Source: an uncultured Pseudomonadota bacterium
Lineage (GTDB): Bacteria; Myxococcota_A; UBA9042; CAIXZC01
Direction of reading: 5' to 3'
NCBI GenBank assembly: GCA_937884235.1
Contig: CALGBT010000873.1
Location: 1-20,499, forward strand
DNA length: 20,499 nucleotides
Of the stretch, positions 1 through 6,724 are shown piece after piece. A model generated the notes under the pieces. The model did not search any database. It was not told where the DNA came from and worked only from the letters and a program-made list of their open reading frames with translations. The translations under genes were made by a program, and so were the position numbers. Within the stretch, counting starts at the first letter, position 1. Each line of letters opens with the position of its first letter.

Positions 1-732
1 CTCAAGACCCTATGCAAGGAGTATCTGCGTAACATCGAAGGATACTCCGTTGCCACCATCTTGAAGGGCCAACTTTATAGCACCGAACTCGGCGCCAAGC
101 TGCTTGAGTTCGCCGACCGGGCCAACAAACTGCGCAACCGGGTTGAGAGCCTCTATATCAGCATCGAACTCCTCGAAGAATACCTTCAGAGCGGCGGTAT
201 GCCTGCAGACATCAAGGGCGAAGTCCTAGTCCACGGCATCAAGACTGATGACGAGAAGGAATCCCTGCCCCTCATTGGCGTCGTCGAGATTGCCAAGAAT
301 GCCAAGGCAGAGCTGGACAAAGAGCTGACCACCAAGGAGATCTGCGAGCCCGTTGCCATGGAACTTGAAATCCCCACCTGTGGCGGCAAGGGCGAACCGG
401 AAACCGAGAAGCGCCTCATCGAAGTCTTTGATAAGAAAGAGGTGGAAGAGGTTCGCCAGTTCCGCAAGATCAAGGTCAACACCACGGACGGCAAGAAGCT
501 CACTGCACGCATTGAGAATCTCTACAAGATGGACCTCAGGCCTTACCTGAAGCCCCTCATGGAGCGCATCACCGCTGACAAGAAAATGGAACTCGAAAAC
601 CTGGGTGTACTGGTGGGCACTCTCCTCCAGAACATGGCTGACGTCAGGATGGCCGGCGAGGCCGTCGACTTTGCCGACGTTGTTGACTCCCTTGAGAAAT
701 ACGCTTCCCAGGAAACCTTCTTCACCTTCTAG
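1..732 (+). CDS. Unrecognised protein, 3' part (start lies left of the window)
   Basis: The reading frame is open from the first base of the window to TAG at 730-732 and gives 243 residues. An internal TTG at 61 is available but has no clear ribosome binding site, and the frame upstream of it is coding-like, so the gene most likely starts outside the window. The visible part is charged and mostly helical in character, with many Lys/Glu/Leu, no membrane segment and no signal peptide. A short cysteine-containing stretch (IPTCGGKGEPETEKR) lies near the middle. I do not recognise a family. It ends 9 bp before the pssA start and is probably co-transcribed with it. A cytoplasmic location is inferred from composition only. 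Confidence 0.75.
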   Translation, partial: LKTLCKEYLRNIEGYSVATILKGQLYSTELGAKLLEFADRANKLRNRVESLYISIELLEEYLQSGGMPADIKGEVLVHGIKTDDEKESLPLIGVVEIAKNAKAELDKELTTKEICEPVAMELEIPTCGGKGEPETEKRLIEVFDKKEVEEVRQFRKIKVNTTDGKKLTARIENLYKMDLRPYLKPLMERITADKKMELENLGVLVGTLLQNMADVRMAGEAVDFADVVDSLEKYASQETFFTF

Positions 733-741
733 AGGCCACCA

Positions 742-1482
742 TTGCCGTCGAAAAAGCAACGACTGGCCTTTGTCGTACCCAATTTTATCACCTGTTTCGG
801 CCTGGGCTTGGGCGTTGTTGCCATCCTTCTTTCCATTCGGGGTGACTTCTGGAACGCGGCCTGGCTCCTGGCGGCATGTGTCGTCGTGGACAAACTCGAC
901 GGAACCATGGCCCGGTTGCTCAACGCCAACAGCCAGATCGGAGTAGAGCTTGATTCCCTCTCTGATTTCGTCACCTTCTGTGTCTCCCCGGGCATCCTCG
1001 TCGCCGCAGCAATAACTGCGCCGGGTCAGGCCCTCGCGGAACCACCGGGGATGATTATCGCCTACGCTTCGGCCATCATCTATGCCGTCGCCGGCGCCAT
1101 CCGACTGGCCAAGTTCAATACCATCGAGCACCGCGGCGAAGGGCTCAAGCGCAACTTCCAGGGGATCCCCACCACTATGTGCGGGGCCCTTCTTTCCTCC
1201 CTGATGCTGGTTCTGGTCAAGTACAACCTGATTGCCGTCACCGGGGTCTGGCTGCCTGCCCTGCTGGTCATTCTTGGAATCGCGATGGTCTCCCAGGTAT
1301 ACCTTCCAAAACTGGTGCGAAGATCGTCAAAATTCGTTAACTACTTCACCGTTTTAAATGTCGCCGTAATGCCCATCCTCATCGTCACGCACCAACTCCC
1401 GGAGTACCTGCTGGCAATGACAATGCTCTATTTGGTCGTCGGCATGGCTGCGGTTAACCGCAGAGGCTACGAAATCACTTAG
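742..1482 (+). CDS. pssA: CDP-diacylglycerol--serine O-phosphatidyltransferase (phosphatidylserine synthase)
   Basis: This inner-membrane enzyme makes phosphatidylserine from CDP-diacylglycerol and serine, the first step towards phosphatidylethanolamine. The protein has 246 residues, normal for the multi-spanning (Bacillus/Helicobacter-type) PssA. The CDP-alcohol phosphatidyltransferase signature DG-x2-AR-x8-G-x3-D-x3-D is complete: D53 G54, A57 R58, G67, D71 and D75. The N-terminal VPNFITCFGLGLGVVAI is the usual first membrane helix, and about six further hydrophobic segments follow. The start is TTG at 742, preceded by AGAGG at 731-735; no ATG is better placed. It begins 9 bp after the preceding gene and ends 10 bp before the protease gene. 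Another CDP-alcohol phosphatidyltransferase (for example phosphatidylinositol-phosphate type) is possible but less likely given the PssA-like N-terminus. Confidence 0.9.
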   Translation: MPSKKQRLAFVVPNFITCFGLGLGVVAILLSIRGDFWNAAWLLAACVVVDKLDGTMARLLNANSQIGVELDSLSDFVTFCVSPGILVAAAITAPGQALAEPPGMIIAYASAIIYAVAGAIRLAKFNTIEHRGEGLKRNFQGIPTTMCGALLSSLMLVLVKYNLIAVTGVWLPALLVILGIAMVSQVYLPKLVRRSSKFVNYFTVLNVAVMPILIVTHQLPEYLLAMTMLYLVVGMAAVNRRGYEIT

Positions 1483-1492
1483 AGACTACCCC

Positions 1493-2890
1493 ATGCCAGA
1501 CCGTGAAAAGCAGATAGCAGCAGCCCTTTTTGTCATTACTGCGCTGGCCTTCCCGGTCATCTTTCGCGGCGCATCGGAGCAAGCTCCCACCGAACGCATG
1601 AGCAGATTCCTGGTGCGCAGCGCCATCCTCGAGATGAAGCTTGAGAGCATGCTGAAGTCCTTCGAACCACCGCCGGATGACACTACCGCAAATCAGGATG
1701 CGACAGAGACTGCAGAGCCACCAGATCGCCTGGACCTCTTCTCCCCTGAAACCTGGCTGCAAGTCACTGCAGAGATGGCTCCGGAAGAACGCAAGCCGGT
1801 AATTAGTCAACTCGCCGTGGCATGCCTCGCCATGGGGCTCGACGAGGAGGCCCACAAGCTCATCGATGCCGGCAAGCTGACTTTCGAACTGCACGATCCA
1901 TTCCGCGAATTGCTGGAGACTGGCAGTACCCGTGACTATGCGCGGCTGGCCGACGACCTGGAGGCCTCGGCACTGCCAGAGTGGCTCACCGCATTGGCGT
2001 TGGAGCGCTGGGGCCCAGGAGCCGCTGCCACTCCCCCTTCCGACCAACGCCTGGAGAAGGCTCTCGCACCATGGGCCGCCCGCACCTCCATCCTCTTTGG
2101 CGTCCTCATGGTCTGCTTCCTCGCCGGCCTCGTGTTGCTGGCCCTCTCGCCTCGCATCCTCGCCCGCTTCGCGCGCCCGGAGTCCGTCCTGGAACGCAGC
2201 ATGTTTGGCGTCCCCCCCGTTTACACGTATCTGCTCTTTGCCGCCTGGTTCACCCTGCCAAATGCCATCTCCTGGCTCTTGCTACCCAGCCTCAAAGAGA
2301 GTCTGTCCTCAGCCTCCGTCCTTCTCGTCGGGTACCTGGTCAGCGCATCTGTTGGCATCTTCCTGGTCACCAAACGGGGCATGATGCGCTCCCCGAATCT
2401 GTTCGTCGCAGTTGACCTGGATCTCGCCAGCGCCACCCCCCGCAACCTGGCACTCGGATTTGTCGGCTATCTCGTGGCGGTTCCCGTGGTCGCCTTCCTT
2501 ACCGTCTTCTCAACGCTTCTGCTTGGCGGTGGTGAAGATGGACTCAACCCGGCCATTCCCATCCTCGTCGATGCCGGCAGTGGAACCGATTTCTGGCTCT
2601 TACTCTTCAACGTCTCGGTCCTGGCCCCACTCTTCGAGGAGTTCTTCTTTAGAGGGTTTCTCTTTCAGCAGTTCCGGCGATTCTACTCGCTATCCAATGC
2701 CATCTTGCTCTCTGCCGCAGTCTTTGCCGCAGTCCACCTCTCCATCGAGTCCTTTCTGCCCCTCTTCGGACTGGGAGTCCTGCTGGCCATCGTCTATCAC
2801 ACAACCCGTTCCCTCTGGGCCGCGGTAATTACCCACGCCCTCTGGAACCTGGGCACCGTTCTCGCTGTCATTGTTCTGTTTGGGTCCTAA
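1493..2890 (+). CDS. CPBP (CAAX/Abi) family intramembrane metalloprotease with long N-terminal region
   Basis: This is a predicted inner-membrane glutamate-type metalloprotease of 465 residues. The three CPBP motifs lie in the C-terminal third: E382-E383-x3-R387 (EEFFFR), F411-x3-H415 (FAAVH) and H448-x3-N452 (HALWN). The family core is usually 200-300 residues. Here it is preceded by a membrane segment at about 9-26, a charged soluble stretch of about 170 residues, and more membrane helices from about 197 onwards. The N-terminal stretch resembles no domain I can name. The ATG at 1493 lies 10 bp after the pssA stop, with a purine-rich AGAGAC upstream. The substrate is unknown: bacterial members include prenyl-protein-protease relatives, bacteriocin-immunity proteins and anti-sigma-factor processing proteases. 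The setting next to pssA suggests a housekeeping membrane role rather than immunity. Confidence 0.85.
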   Translation: MPDREKQIAAALFVITALAFPVIFRGASEQAPTERMSRFLVRSAILEMKLESMLKSFEPPPDDTTANQDATETAEPPDRLDLFSPETWLQVTAEMAPEERKPVISQLAVACLAMGLDEEAHKLIDAGKLTFELHDPFRELLETGSTRDYARLADDLEASALPEWLTALALERWGPGAAATPPSDQRLEKALAPWAARTSILFGVLMVCFLAGLVLLALSPRILARFARPESVLERSMFGVPPVYTYLLFAAWFTLPNAISWLLLPSLKESLSSASVLLVGYLVSASVGIFLVTKRGMMRSPNLFVAVDLDLASATPRNLALGFVGYLVAVPVVAFLTVFSTLLLGGGEDGLNPAIPILVDAGSGTDFWLLLFNVSVLAPLFEEFFFRGFLFQQFRRFYSLSNAILLSAAVFAAVHLSIESFLPLFGLGVLLAIVYHTTRSLWAAVITHALWNLGTVLAVIVLFGS

Positions 2891-2904
2891 GCCGAACAAG
2901 ACGC

Positions 2905-2910
2905 AGGAGG
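2905..2910 (+). promoter_or_regulatory. Ribosome binding site of the TldD-like gene
   Basis: AGGAGG lies four bases before ATG 2915. It is the strongest Shine-Dalgarno site in this operon and fixes the start of the signal-peptide-bearing form. Confidence 0.75.
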
Positions 2911-2914
2911 TTTC

Positions 2915-4594
2915 ATGAGACCACAGATTCTGCTCCTAGTTGCTTTCTCCGTGATGCTCGTCGGTACCGCCCAGAGTAGCGAAGCTGAGGGAGTGCTCAA
3001 GTCCATGCAGCAGGAGCTGGACCGCAACGTCAAAGGTCTGGTCCTGCCCGACTACCCGGGTCCCTATTTCATCTCCTATCTCATGCGCGAGACCGAGGCA
3101 GTCAACGTCACCTCCCGCTTCGGCGCCCCGGTGATGAAGCGTGCAGAAACCGTTCGCCACGTCGGCGTCGACGTCCGCGTCGGCTCACCAGCGCTGGACA
3201 ACTCCTTGGACCCCTTCTCCGGGTTCGACATGCCCTTTCGCTTCCAACCATTTGCCGGACGCGCCCCCCTGGTGGACGACGACAAAGCTCTGCGCCGCTC
3301 CCTTTGGCTCATCACCGACCAGGAGTACAAGCAGGCGGTGGCAAGTTACCTGAAGGTCAAAGCCCAGCGCGTCTACCAGGCCGACGACCCGGAATTCGTC
3401 GGCTGCTTCAGCGACTCACCCGTCTCCCGGCACGTGGCCACACCGGCGCAACGCATCGAGGACATTGACCCCTACGAAAAGATCGTCACCAGACTATCCC
3501 AACGACTCACCGAGAAAGCCTTCATTCACGATTCCTGGGTAAGCTTCGATGCCACCCGCTACAACCGCTACTTCGTGAACTCGGAAGGGTCGCTGGTCTT
3601 CACTTCAGATACCTACTTCGCCTTCTCGGCGGAGGCCTCTGCACGAGCCGACGACGGCTCTGTGATACCCCACAACATGGTTGTCTATGCCCGCACCATC
3701 GACCAGATCCCATCGGAAAAGGAGGTCACCCGCCTCCTCGATGCCATGGTCGAAGAACTCGACGCCCTCCGCAAGGCAGAGATTCTCCAGCCCTACAGCG
3801 GTCCAACCCTGCTCGCTGGTGACACCGCAGGCGTCTTCCTGCATGAGGCCCTAGGACATCGCCTGGAAGGGCACCGCCAGAACGGTATCGACGAAGGCAG
3901 CACCTTCTCCGGCAAGGTGGGTGACCAGATTCTCCCTGAATCCATCTCCATCGTCGACGACCCCACCCTGGCCAGCTTTGGAAACCAGGGCATCAATGGC
4001 TACTACACTCACGACGATGAGGGCGTGGTGGCGCAAAAGGCAATCCTGGTGGAGGCCGGCAAGCTCGCCGGTTTCCTCCTTACGCGCCGCCCCTCAAAAG
4101 GACTCAAGGTCTCCAATGGGCATGCCCGCGCCTCGAACACCCAGGCCCCGGTGGCGCGCATGGGCACACTAGTCATGCGAAGCACGCAAACTGTCTCCGA
4201 GCCTGAACTCAAAGAGCGCCTCATGGCTGAGGCCAAAGCCCAGGGCAAGCCCTTCGCCATCATTTTGCGAAGCGCAGCAGGGGGCGCGACCAATACCTCA
4301 AGTTGGGGATTCCAGGCCTTCAAGGGGGTGGCCCGGCTGGTTTACAAGGTCGACCTGGAATCGGGCGATGAAACCCTCGTGCGCGGCGTGGAACTGGTGG
4401 GAACTCCCCTGGCGAGCCTCATGAAAGTGCAGGCCGTGGGCAGTGAACCAATCCTGTTCAATGGGTACTGCGGAGCAGAGTCAGGGTTCATCCCCGTCTC
4501 CACCATCACGCCATCGCTATTGCTCTCGGAATTGGAATTTCAGAAGTCCCCGCCCCAGCGGGAACAACCGCCCGTGCTGGAGCCGCCGCAATAG
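2915..4594 (+). CDS. TldD/PmbA-family zinc metallopeptidase with signal peptide
   Basis: TldD proteins are zinc peptidases; the TldD/TldE (PmbA) pair trims unstructured peptides in the cytoplasm. This 559-residue protein has the TldD catalytic motif HEALGH at 310-315, within HEALGHRLEGH. A C-terminal NGYCGAESG segment with Cys519 corresponds to the conserved C-terminal cysteine reported as the third zinc ligand of TldD. The THDDEG segment and the PVSTITPSL-type C-terminal strand also fit the family. Unusually, the N-terminus (MRPQILLLVAFSVMLVGTAQSSEA) looks like a cleavable Sec signal peptide, implying export. The protein is also longer than the roughly 480 residues of cytosolic TldD and ends in a proline-rich tail. 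No TldE partner or precursor-peptide gene is in the window. AGGAGG at 2905-2910 supports the start. It is the last gene of the operon, and its TAG directly abuts the stop of the convergent gene. Confidence 0.88.
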   Translation: MRPQILLLVAFSVMLVGTAQSSEAEGVLKSMQQELDRNVKGLVLPDYPGPYFISYLMRETEAVNVTSRFGAPVMKRAETVRHVGVDVRVGSPALDNSLDPFSGFDMPFRFQPFAGRAPLVDDDKALRRSLWLITDQEYKQAVASYLKVKAQRVYQADDPEFVGCFSDSPVSRHVATPAQRIEDIDPYEKIVTRLSQRLTEKAFIHDSWVSFDATRYNRYFVNSEGSLVFTSDTYFAFSAEASARADDGSVIPHNMVVYARTIDQIPSEKEVTRLLDAMVEELDALRKAEILQPYSGPTLLAGDTAGVFLHEALGHRLEGHRQNGIDEGSTFSGKVGDQILPESISIVDDPTLASFGNQGINGYYTHDDEGVVAQKAILVEAGKLAGFLLTRRPSKGLKVSNGHARASNTQAPVARMGTLVMRSTQTVSEPELKERLMAEAKAQGKPFAIILRSAAGGATNTSSWGFQAFKGVARLVYKVDLESGDETLVRGVELVGTPLASLMKVQAVGSEPILFNGYCGAESGFIPVSTITPSLLLSELEFQKSPPQREQPPVLEPPQ

Positions 4595-6259
4595 CTACCA
4601 GGGCATGTACTCCTGCGGCGAACCACACAACGACATGTCAGGTAGACAAGCCTCAGTGGGCACCCGCAACGCCATCAACTGGTTATCACTGTCCACATCG
4701 AACACCACCGCATCCAACCAGTTGTCATCCGGCGAGAACATCCAGCGCCCCGAGAAACCCGCCCCCGGGTCGCAACCGACATTGAGTGATACCCGCAGCA
4801 CCAGAAACCCGGACTGCGTCACTTCGGGTTCCCAGCTTCCCAGCTTCGGCCATGTCTCAATAGCCGAATCGTAGCAGGGCCACCCCGGAATGTCGTCGGA
4901 CCAGGGACCATCAGCCTCGTAGTGCCCCCGCCGCAATGTACCATCGGGCTCAAAGCGGAAGTAGCTGAAGTGGTCCATCCCCCCCGACCACCCGACGAGC
5001 CAGGTGCCATAGATCCAGGAGGCAGGCGGCGTCATTTCGTAGCAGATGCCCGGGGCCACACAAGTCTCCCCGCCGGGCCCCCAGACGGACGGACAGTCAT
5101 GGTCGTTGCGGCAATCAGCACAGCGACCGTTGACGCAAGCGGCATAGGGGTGCGAGCTGAGCACCTGGCACATCTCATCAGAGCTACACGCAATCCCGTA
5201 GTCAGAATCACAAACACAGACCGGGCAGGGGTGCTCGGAGGGGGTGATGATCTTGCAATTCGGCGCATTGCAGGTCAGCTCAGGGCAGTTGGCATCGCCA
5301 GATACCGGGGCCACGCATCGCCCTGCCCGGCAAAGCTGCGATGGCGGGCACTGACTGTCGTTCCAACAAAATACACAGTTGCCAAAGACGCACCAATCAC
5401 CTGCATCGGTGCCGTCGGGAAAGCCGCTCGGGCAGTGCTCGTCCGTTTTGCATGGACCGGCCATGCCTTCCTGTTCGATACAGCTTCCCGGGGCCAGCTT
5501 GTACACGTATGGCTCGTCCGCCAGCGCGCCGATGTAAGTCGAGCAGATGGGCACCGCATCGCACTGCTGCTGACACTCTTCGAAAGACTGGAAGGTCAAG
5601 TCACAAAATGGCTCGCAGCCACAGCAACCGGGACACGTCGCGATGCACTTCTCGCCATCCCAGACAACGACGCTGGCAGCATTGCAGATCTCCTTGACCC
5701 AACTCGTATCGATGGGGGCACAAGCCGGTCCCTCCGGCACGCAAATGCCCGGGCCCAGATAGGGCGGGTCGCAGTCGATATTGCAGCCGCAGACTGCCGA
5801 CCCATGGCACTCCTGGCCCGGCCCGCAATGACCGTCAGCGTAACACCACCCCGCCTCAGGCGGCGGTCCCAGGCAGACGCCGAGGCCATCGGGAGCAGTG
5901 TTCTGGCCAACGCAGAAGACCGTCGCACCGCCAGTGTCGGGGGGGCAGTCGTCGTCAGTGTAGCAACAGCCGACGGGGGCCATGGGCAGGTCCGAGTCGA
6001 TGTCGGGCGCAATTTCCGGATGGGTATCGATGGGCAAAACGTCGATGCACTGCTGGCAGCCCGAGTCCACCGTCCCGCCATCCACGAGGTCAGCCACAAC
6101 TTCCGCACCGCCAATCACATCCGACGCAGCCACCTCCCCACCACCATCAACCTTCCCCACAATCCCGTCAGCCTGGCCCTTTGAATCTGTGTTCAACCCC
6201 TCTCGTCCGGTACCCGAGCAAGCAACGAGAATCCCGACCAATAGCAACCATCGATACAT
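4595..6259 (-). CDS. Cysteine-rich lipoprotein (554 aa), surface-type, function unknown
   Basis: The start is ATG at 6259, not the upstream ATG of the longer ORF at 6346. This start has AGAGG seven bases before it and gives a short lipoprotein signal (MYRWLLLVGILVAC) with lipobox LVAC, Cys14. A low-complexity acidic/glycine linker (about 15-65) follows, then a region of about 330 residues dense in cysteine. That region includes short CxxDxDCPP-type units and a WDGEKC...CCGCEPFC...FEECQQQC unit. The C-terminal 145 residues have fewer cysteines and start at PASWIYGTWLVGWSGG. They look like a compact beta-rich domain with tryptophans that I cannot name. Many disulfides imply folding outside the cytoplasm. 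No catalytic motif is visible. The gene is divergent from a second cysteine-rich lipoprotein gene and has its own sigma70-like promoter at 6286-6314. Confidence 0.82.
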   Translation of the reverse strand: MYRWLLLVGILVACSGTGREGLNTDSKGQADGIVGKVDGGGEVAASDVIGGAEVVADLVDGGTVDSGCQQCIDVLPIDTHPEIAPDIDSDLPMAPVGCCYTDDDCPPDTGGATVFCVGQNTAPDGLGVCLGPPPEAGWCYADGHCGPGQECHGSAVCGCNIDCDPPYLGPGICVPEGPACAPIDTSWVKEICNAASVVVWDGEKCIATCPGCCGCEPFCDLTFQSFEECQQQCDAVPICSTYIGALADEPYVYKLAPGSCIEQEGMAGPCKTDEHCPSGFPDGTDAGDWCVFGNCVFCWNDSQCPPSQLCRAGRCVAPVSGDANCPELTCNAPNCKIITPSEHPCPVCVCDSDYGIACSSDEMCQVLSSHPYAACVNGRCADCRNDHDCPSVWGPGGETCVAPGICYEMTPPASWIYGTWLVGWSGGMDHFSYFRFEPDGTLRRGHYEADGPWSDDIPGWPCYDSAIETWPKLGSWEPEVTQSGFLVLRVSLNVGCDPGAGFSGRWMFSPDDNWLDAVVFDVDSDNQLMALRVPTEACLPDMSLCGSPQEYMPW

Positions 6260-6285
6260 GGCAAACCTCTGTTCGTGTTGCGGGC

Positions 6286-6314
6286 ATTGTACTGAGGGAG
6301 AGGCGTGTTGCCAA
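6286..6314 (-). promoter_or_regulatory. Sigma70-like promoter of the minus-strand lipoprotein gene
   Basis: Read on the minus strand, TTGGCA (6314-6309) is followed by a 17-bp spacer and TACAAT (6291-6286). The predicted transcript would start near 6279, giving a leader of about 20 nt before ATG 6259. The hexamers match consensus at 4/6 or better and spacing is ideal. No activity data can be inferred. Confidence 0.6.
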
Positions 6315-6365
6315 CCGCACAAGATATTCAATTGGGGTTTTCGCAAATCGCGCCGTGACGATGCC

Positions 6366-6392
6366 TGACGCAGTGTACGTAATCGGAATGGG
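6366..6392 (+). repeat. Left satellite repeat, copy 1
   Basis: TGACGCAGT, eight variable bases, then TCGGAATGGG. The same arrangement recurs 51 bp downstream at 6417-6443, where it runs into the left terminal inverted repeat. The two copies match at 21 of 27 positions by eye. Confidence 0.6.
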
Positions 6393-6416
6393 GTGGAGCG
6401 GGACGGAGACGCCGGG

Positions 6417-6443
6417 TGACGCAGTATTGTTGTTCGGAATGGG
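6417..6443 (+). repeat. Left satellite repeat, copy 2
   Basis: This is the second copy of TGACGCAGT-N8-TCGGAATGGG. Its right half is the start of the foldback element's terminal repeat (6431-6450), so the satellite appears to be derived from, or the source of, the element end. Confidence 0.6.
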
Positions 6444-6626
6444 ATTAATTAATCCGGCCCTGAAGGACCGGGCTGGGTAATTAGCCCCCTCACGGGGGCT
6501 GCAGCCGACGCGAGAAATCTGCCTCGACTTGCTCGAGGATAACCCCGCCCCACCCCCAGGCCCGCAGGGCCTAAGTGCCCAGCGAAGGGCTTCAGCCCTG
6601 GACCTCAATTAATCCCATTCCGAACA
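6431..6626. mobile_element. MITE-like foldback element with 20-bp perfect terminal inverted repeats
   Basis: TGTTCGGAATGGGATTAATT at 6431-6450 is the exact reverse complement of 6607-6626. Inside are five hairpins. They are 6454-6471 (6 of 7 pairs, TGAA loop), 6483-6500 (7 bp, TCAC loop), 6522-6538 (6 bp, 5-nt loop), 6558-6572 (6 bp, GCA loop) and 6586-6599 (5 bp with a 4-nt loop). There is no coding capacity. Non-coding DNA bounded by inverted repeats and full of palindromes fits a miniature inverted-repeat transposable element or a REP-type compound repeat. A clear target-site duplication is not visible, and the satellite repeats on both sides complicate the boundaries. A structured RNA is the main alternative. 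Confidence 0.6.
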
Positions 6627-6627
6627 C

Positions 6628-6643
6628 CAACACCACGTCAAAC
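6628..6643 (+). repeat. Right satellite repeat, copy 1
   Basis: CAACACCACGTCAAAC, repeated exactly at 6654-6669 (period 26 bp). Read on the minus strand it is GTTTGACGTGGTGTTG, which resembles the left satellite's TGACGCAGTATTG. The two flanks are therefore degenerate inverted copies of each other. Confidence 0.65.
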
Positions 6644-6653
6644 GCCATCCCAA

Positions 6654-6669
6654 CAACACCACGTCAAAC
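6654..6669 (+). repeat. Right satellite repeat, copy 2
   Basis: This is an exact 16-bp copy of 6628-6643. It ends four bases before the -35 hexamer of the lipoprotein promoter at 6674. Confidence 0.65.
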
Positions 6670-6673
6670 CGCC

Positions 6674-6702
6674 TTGCAGCCAACCGCCCCGGTCTGTACA
6701 AT
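6674..6702 (+). promoter_or_regulatory. Sigma70-like promoter of the plus-strand lipoprotein gene
   Basis: TTGCAG (6674-6679), a 17-bp spacer, then TACAAT (6697-6702). Transcription would start near 6709, only about 16 nt before ATG 6725 and just upstream of GGGGAGG. Spacer length and the -10 hexamer are identical to those of the divergent promoter at 6286-6314. Confidence 0.6.
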
Positions 6703-6712
6703 CCGCTCGCGC

Positions 6713-6719
6713 GGGGAGG
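6713..6719 (+). promoter_or_regulatory. Ribosome binding site deciding the start at 6725
   Basis: GGGGAGG lies five bases before ATG 6725. It identifies this internal ATG as the true start, rather than the ORF start at 6575, which lies inside the foldback element. Confidence 0.7.
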
Positions 6720-6724
6720 CTTCG

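Larger units (their letters stand above)
6260..6724. other. Intergenic region between divergent lipoprotein genes
   Basis: These 465 bp separate the two divergent lipoprotein starts. From left to right they hold the minus-strand promoter (6286-6314), two degenerate direct repeats (6366-6392 and 6417-6443), a 196-bp foldback element (6431-6626), two 16-bp direct repeats (6628-6643 and 6654-6669) and the plus-strand promoter (6674-6702). Long ORFs reach into this region from both sides, but the lipoprotein signals and ribosome binding sites place the real starts at 6259 and 6725. I see no separate gene here. Confidence 0.7.

Noticed and set aside
226..1131. 301-codon open frame on the minus strand
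   Set aside because: It is antisense to the first gene and pssA, and pssA is supported by a complete catalytic signature.
1493..2890. CPBP protease as a phage-defence (Abi) or bacteriocin-immunity gene
   Set aside because: It sits in a compact operon with pssA and a peptidase, with no toxin, phage or mobile genes nearby, so a defence role has no support here.
2915..4594. TldD-like gene as part of a modified-peptide (microcin-type) cluster
   Set aside because: No precursor peptide, cyclodehydratase or dedicated exporter gene is adjacent, and the signal peptide argues against cytoplasmic leader removal.
4922..6184. 420-codon open frame on the plus strand
   Set aside because: It lies wholly opposite the cysteine-rich lipoprotein gene, has no ribosome binding site or recognisable domain, and its composition (Ala/Arg/Asp-rich) is what the complement of that gene produces.
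6483..6500. GC-rich hairpin as an intrinsic terminator between the divergent genes
   Set aside because: No T-tract follows on either strand, and transcription from both promoters leads away from it, so there is no transcript for it to end. It is better explained as part of the foldback element.
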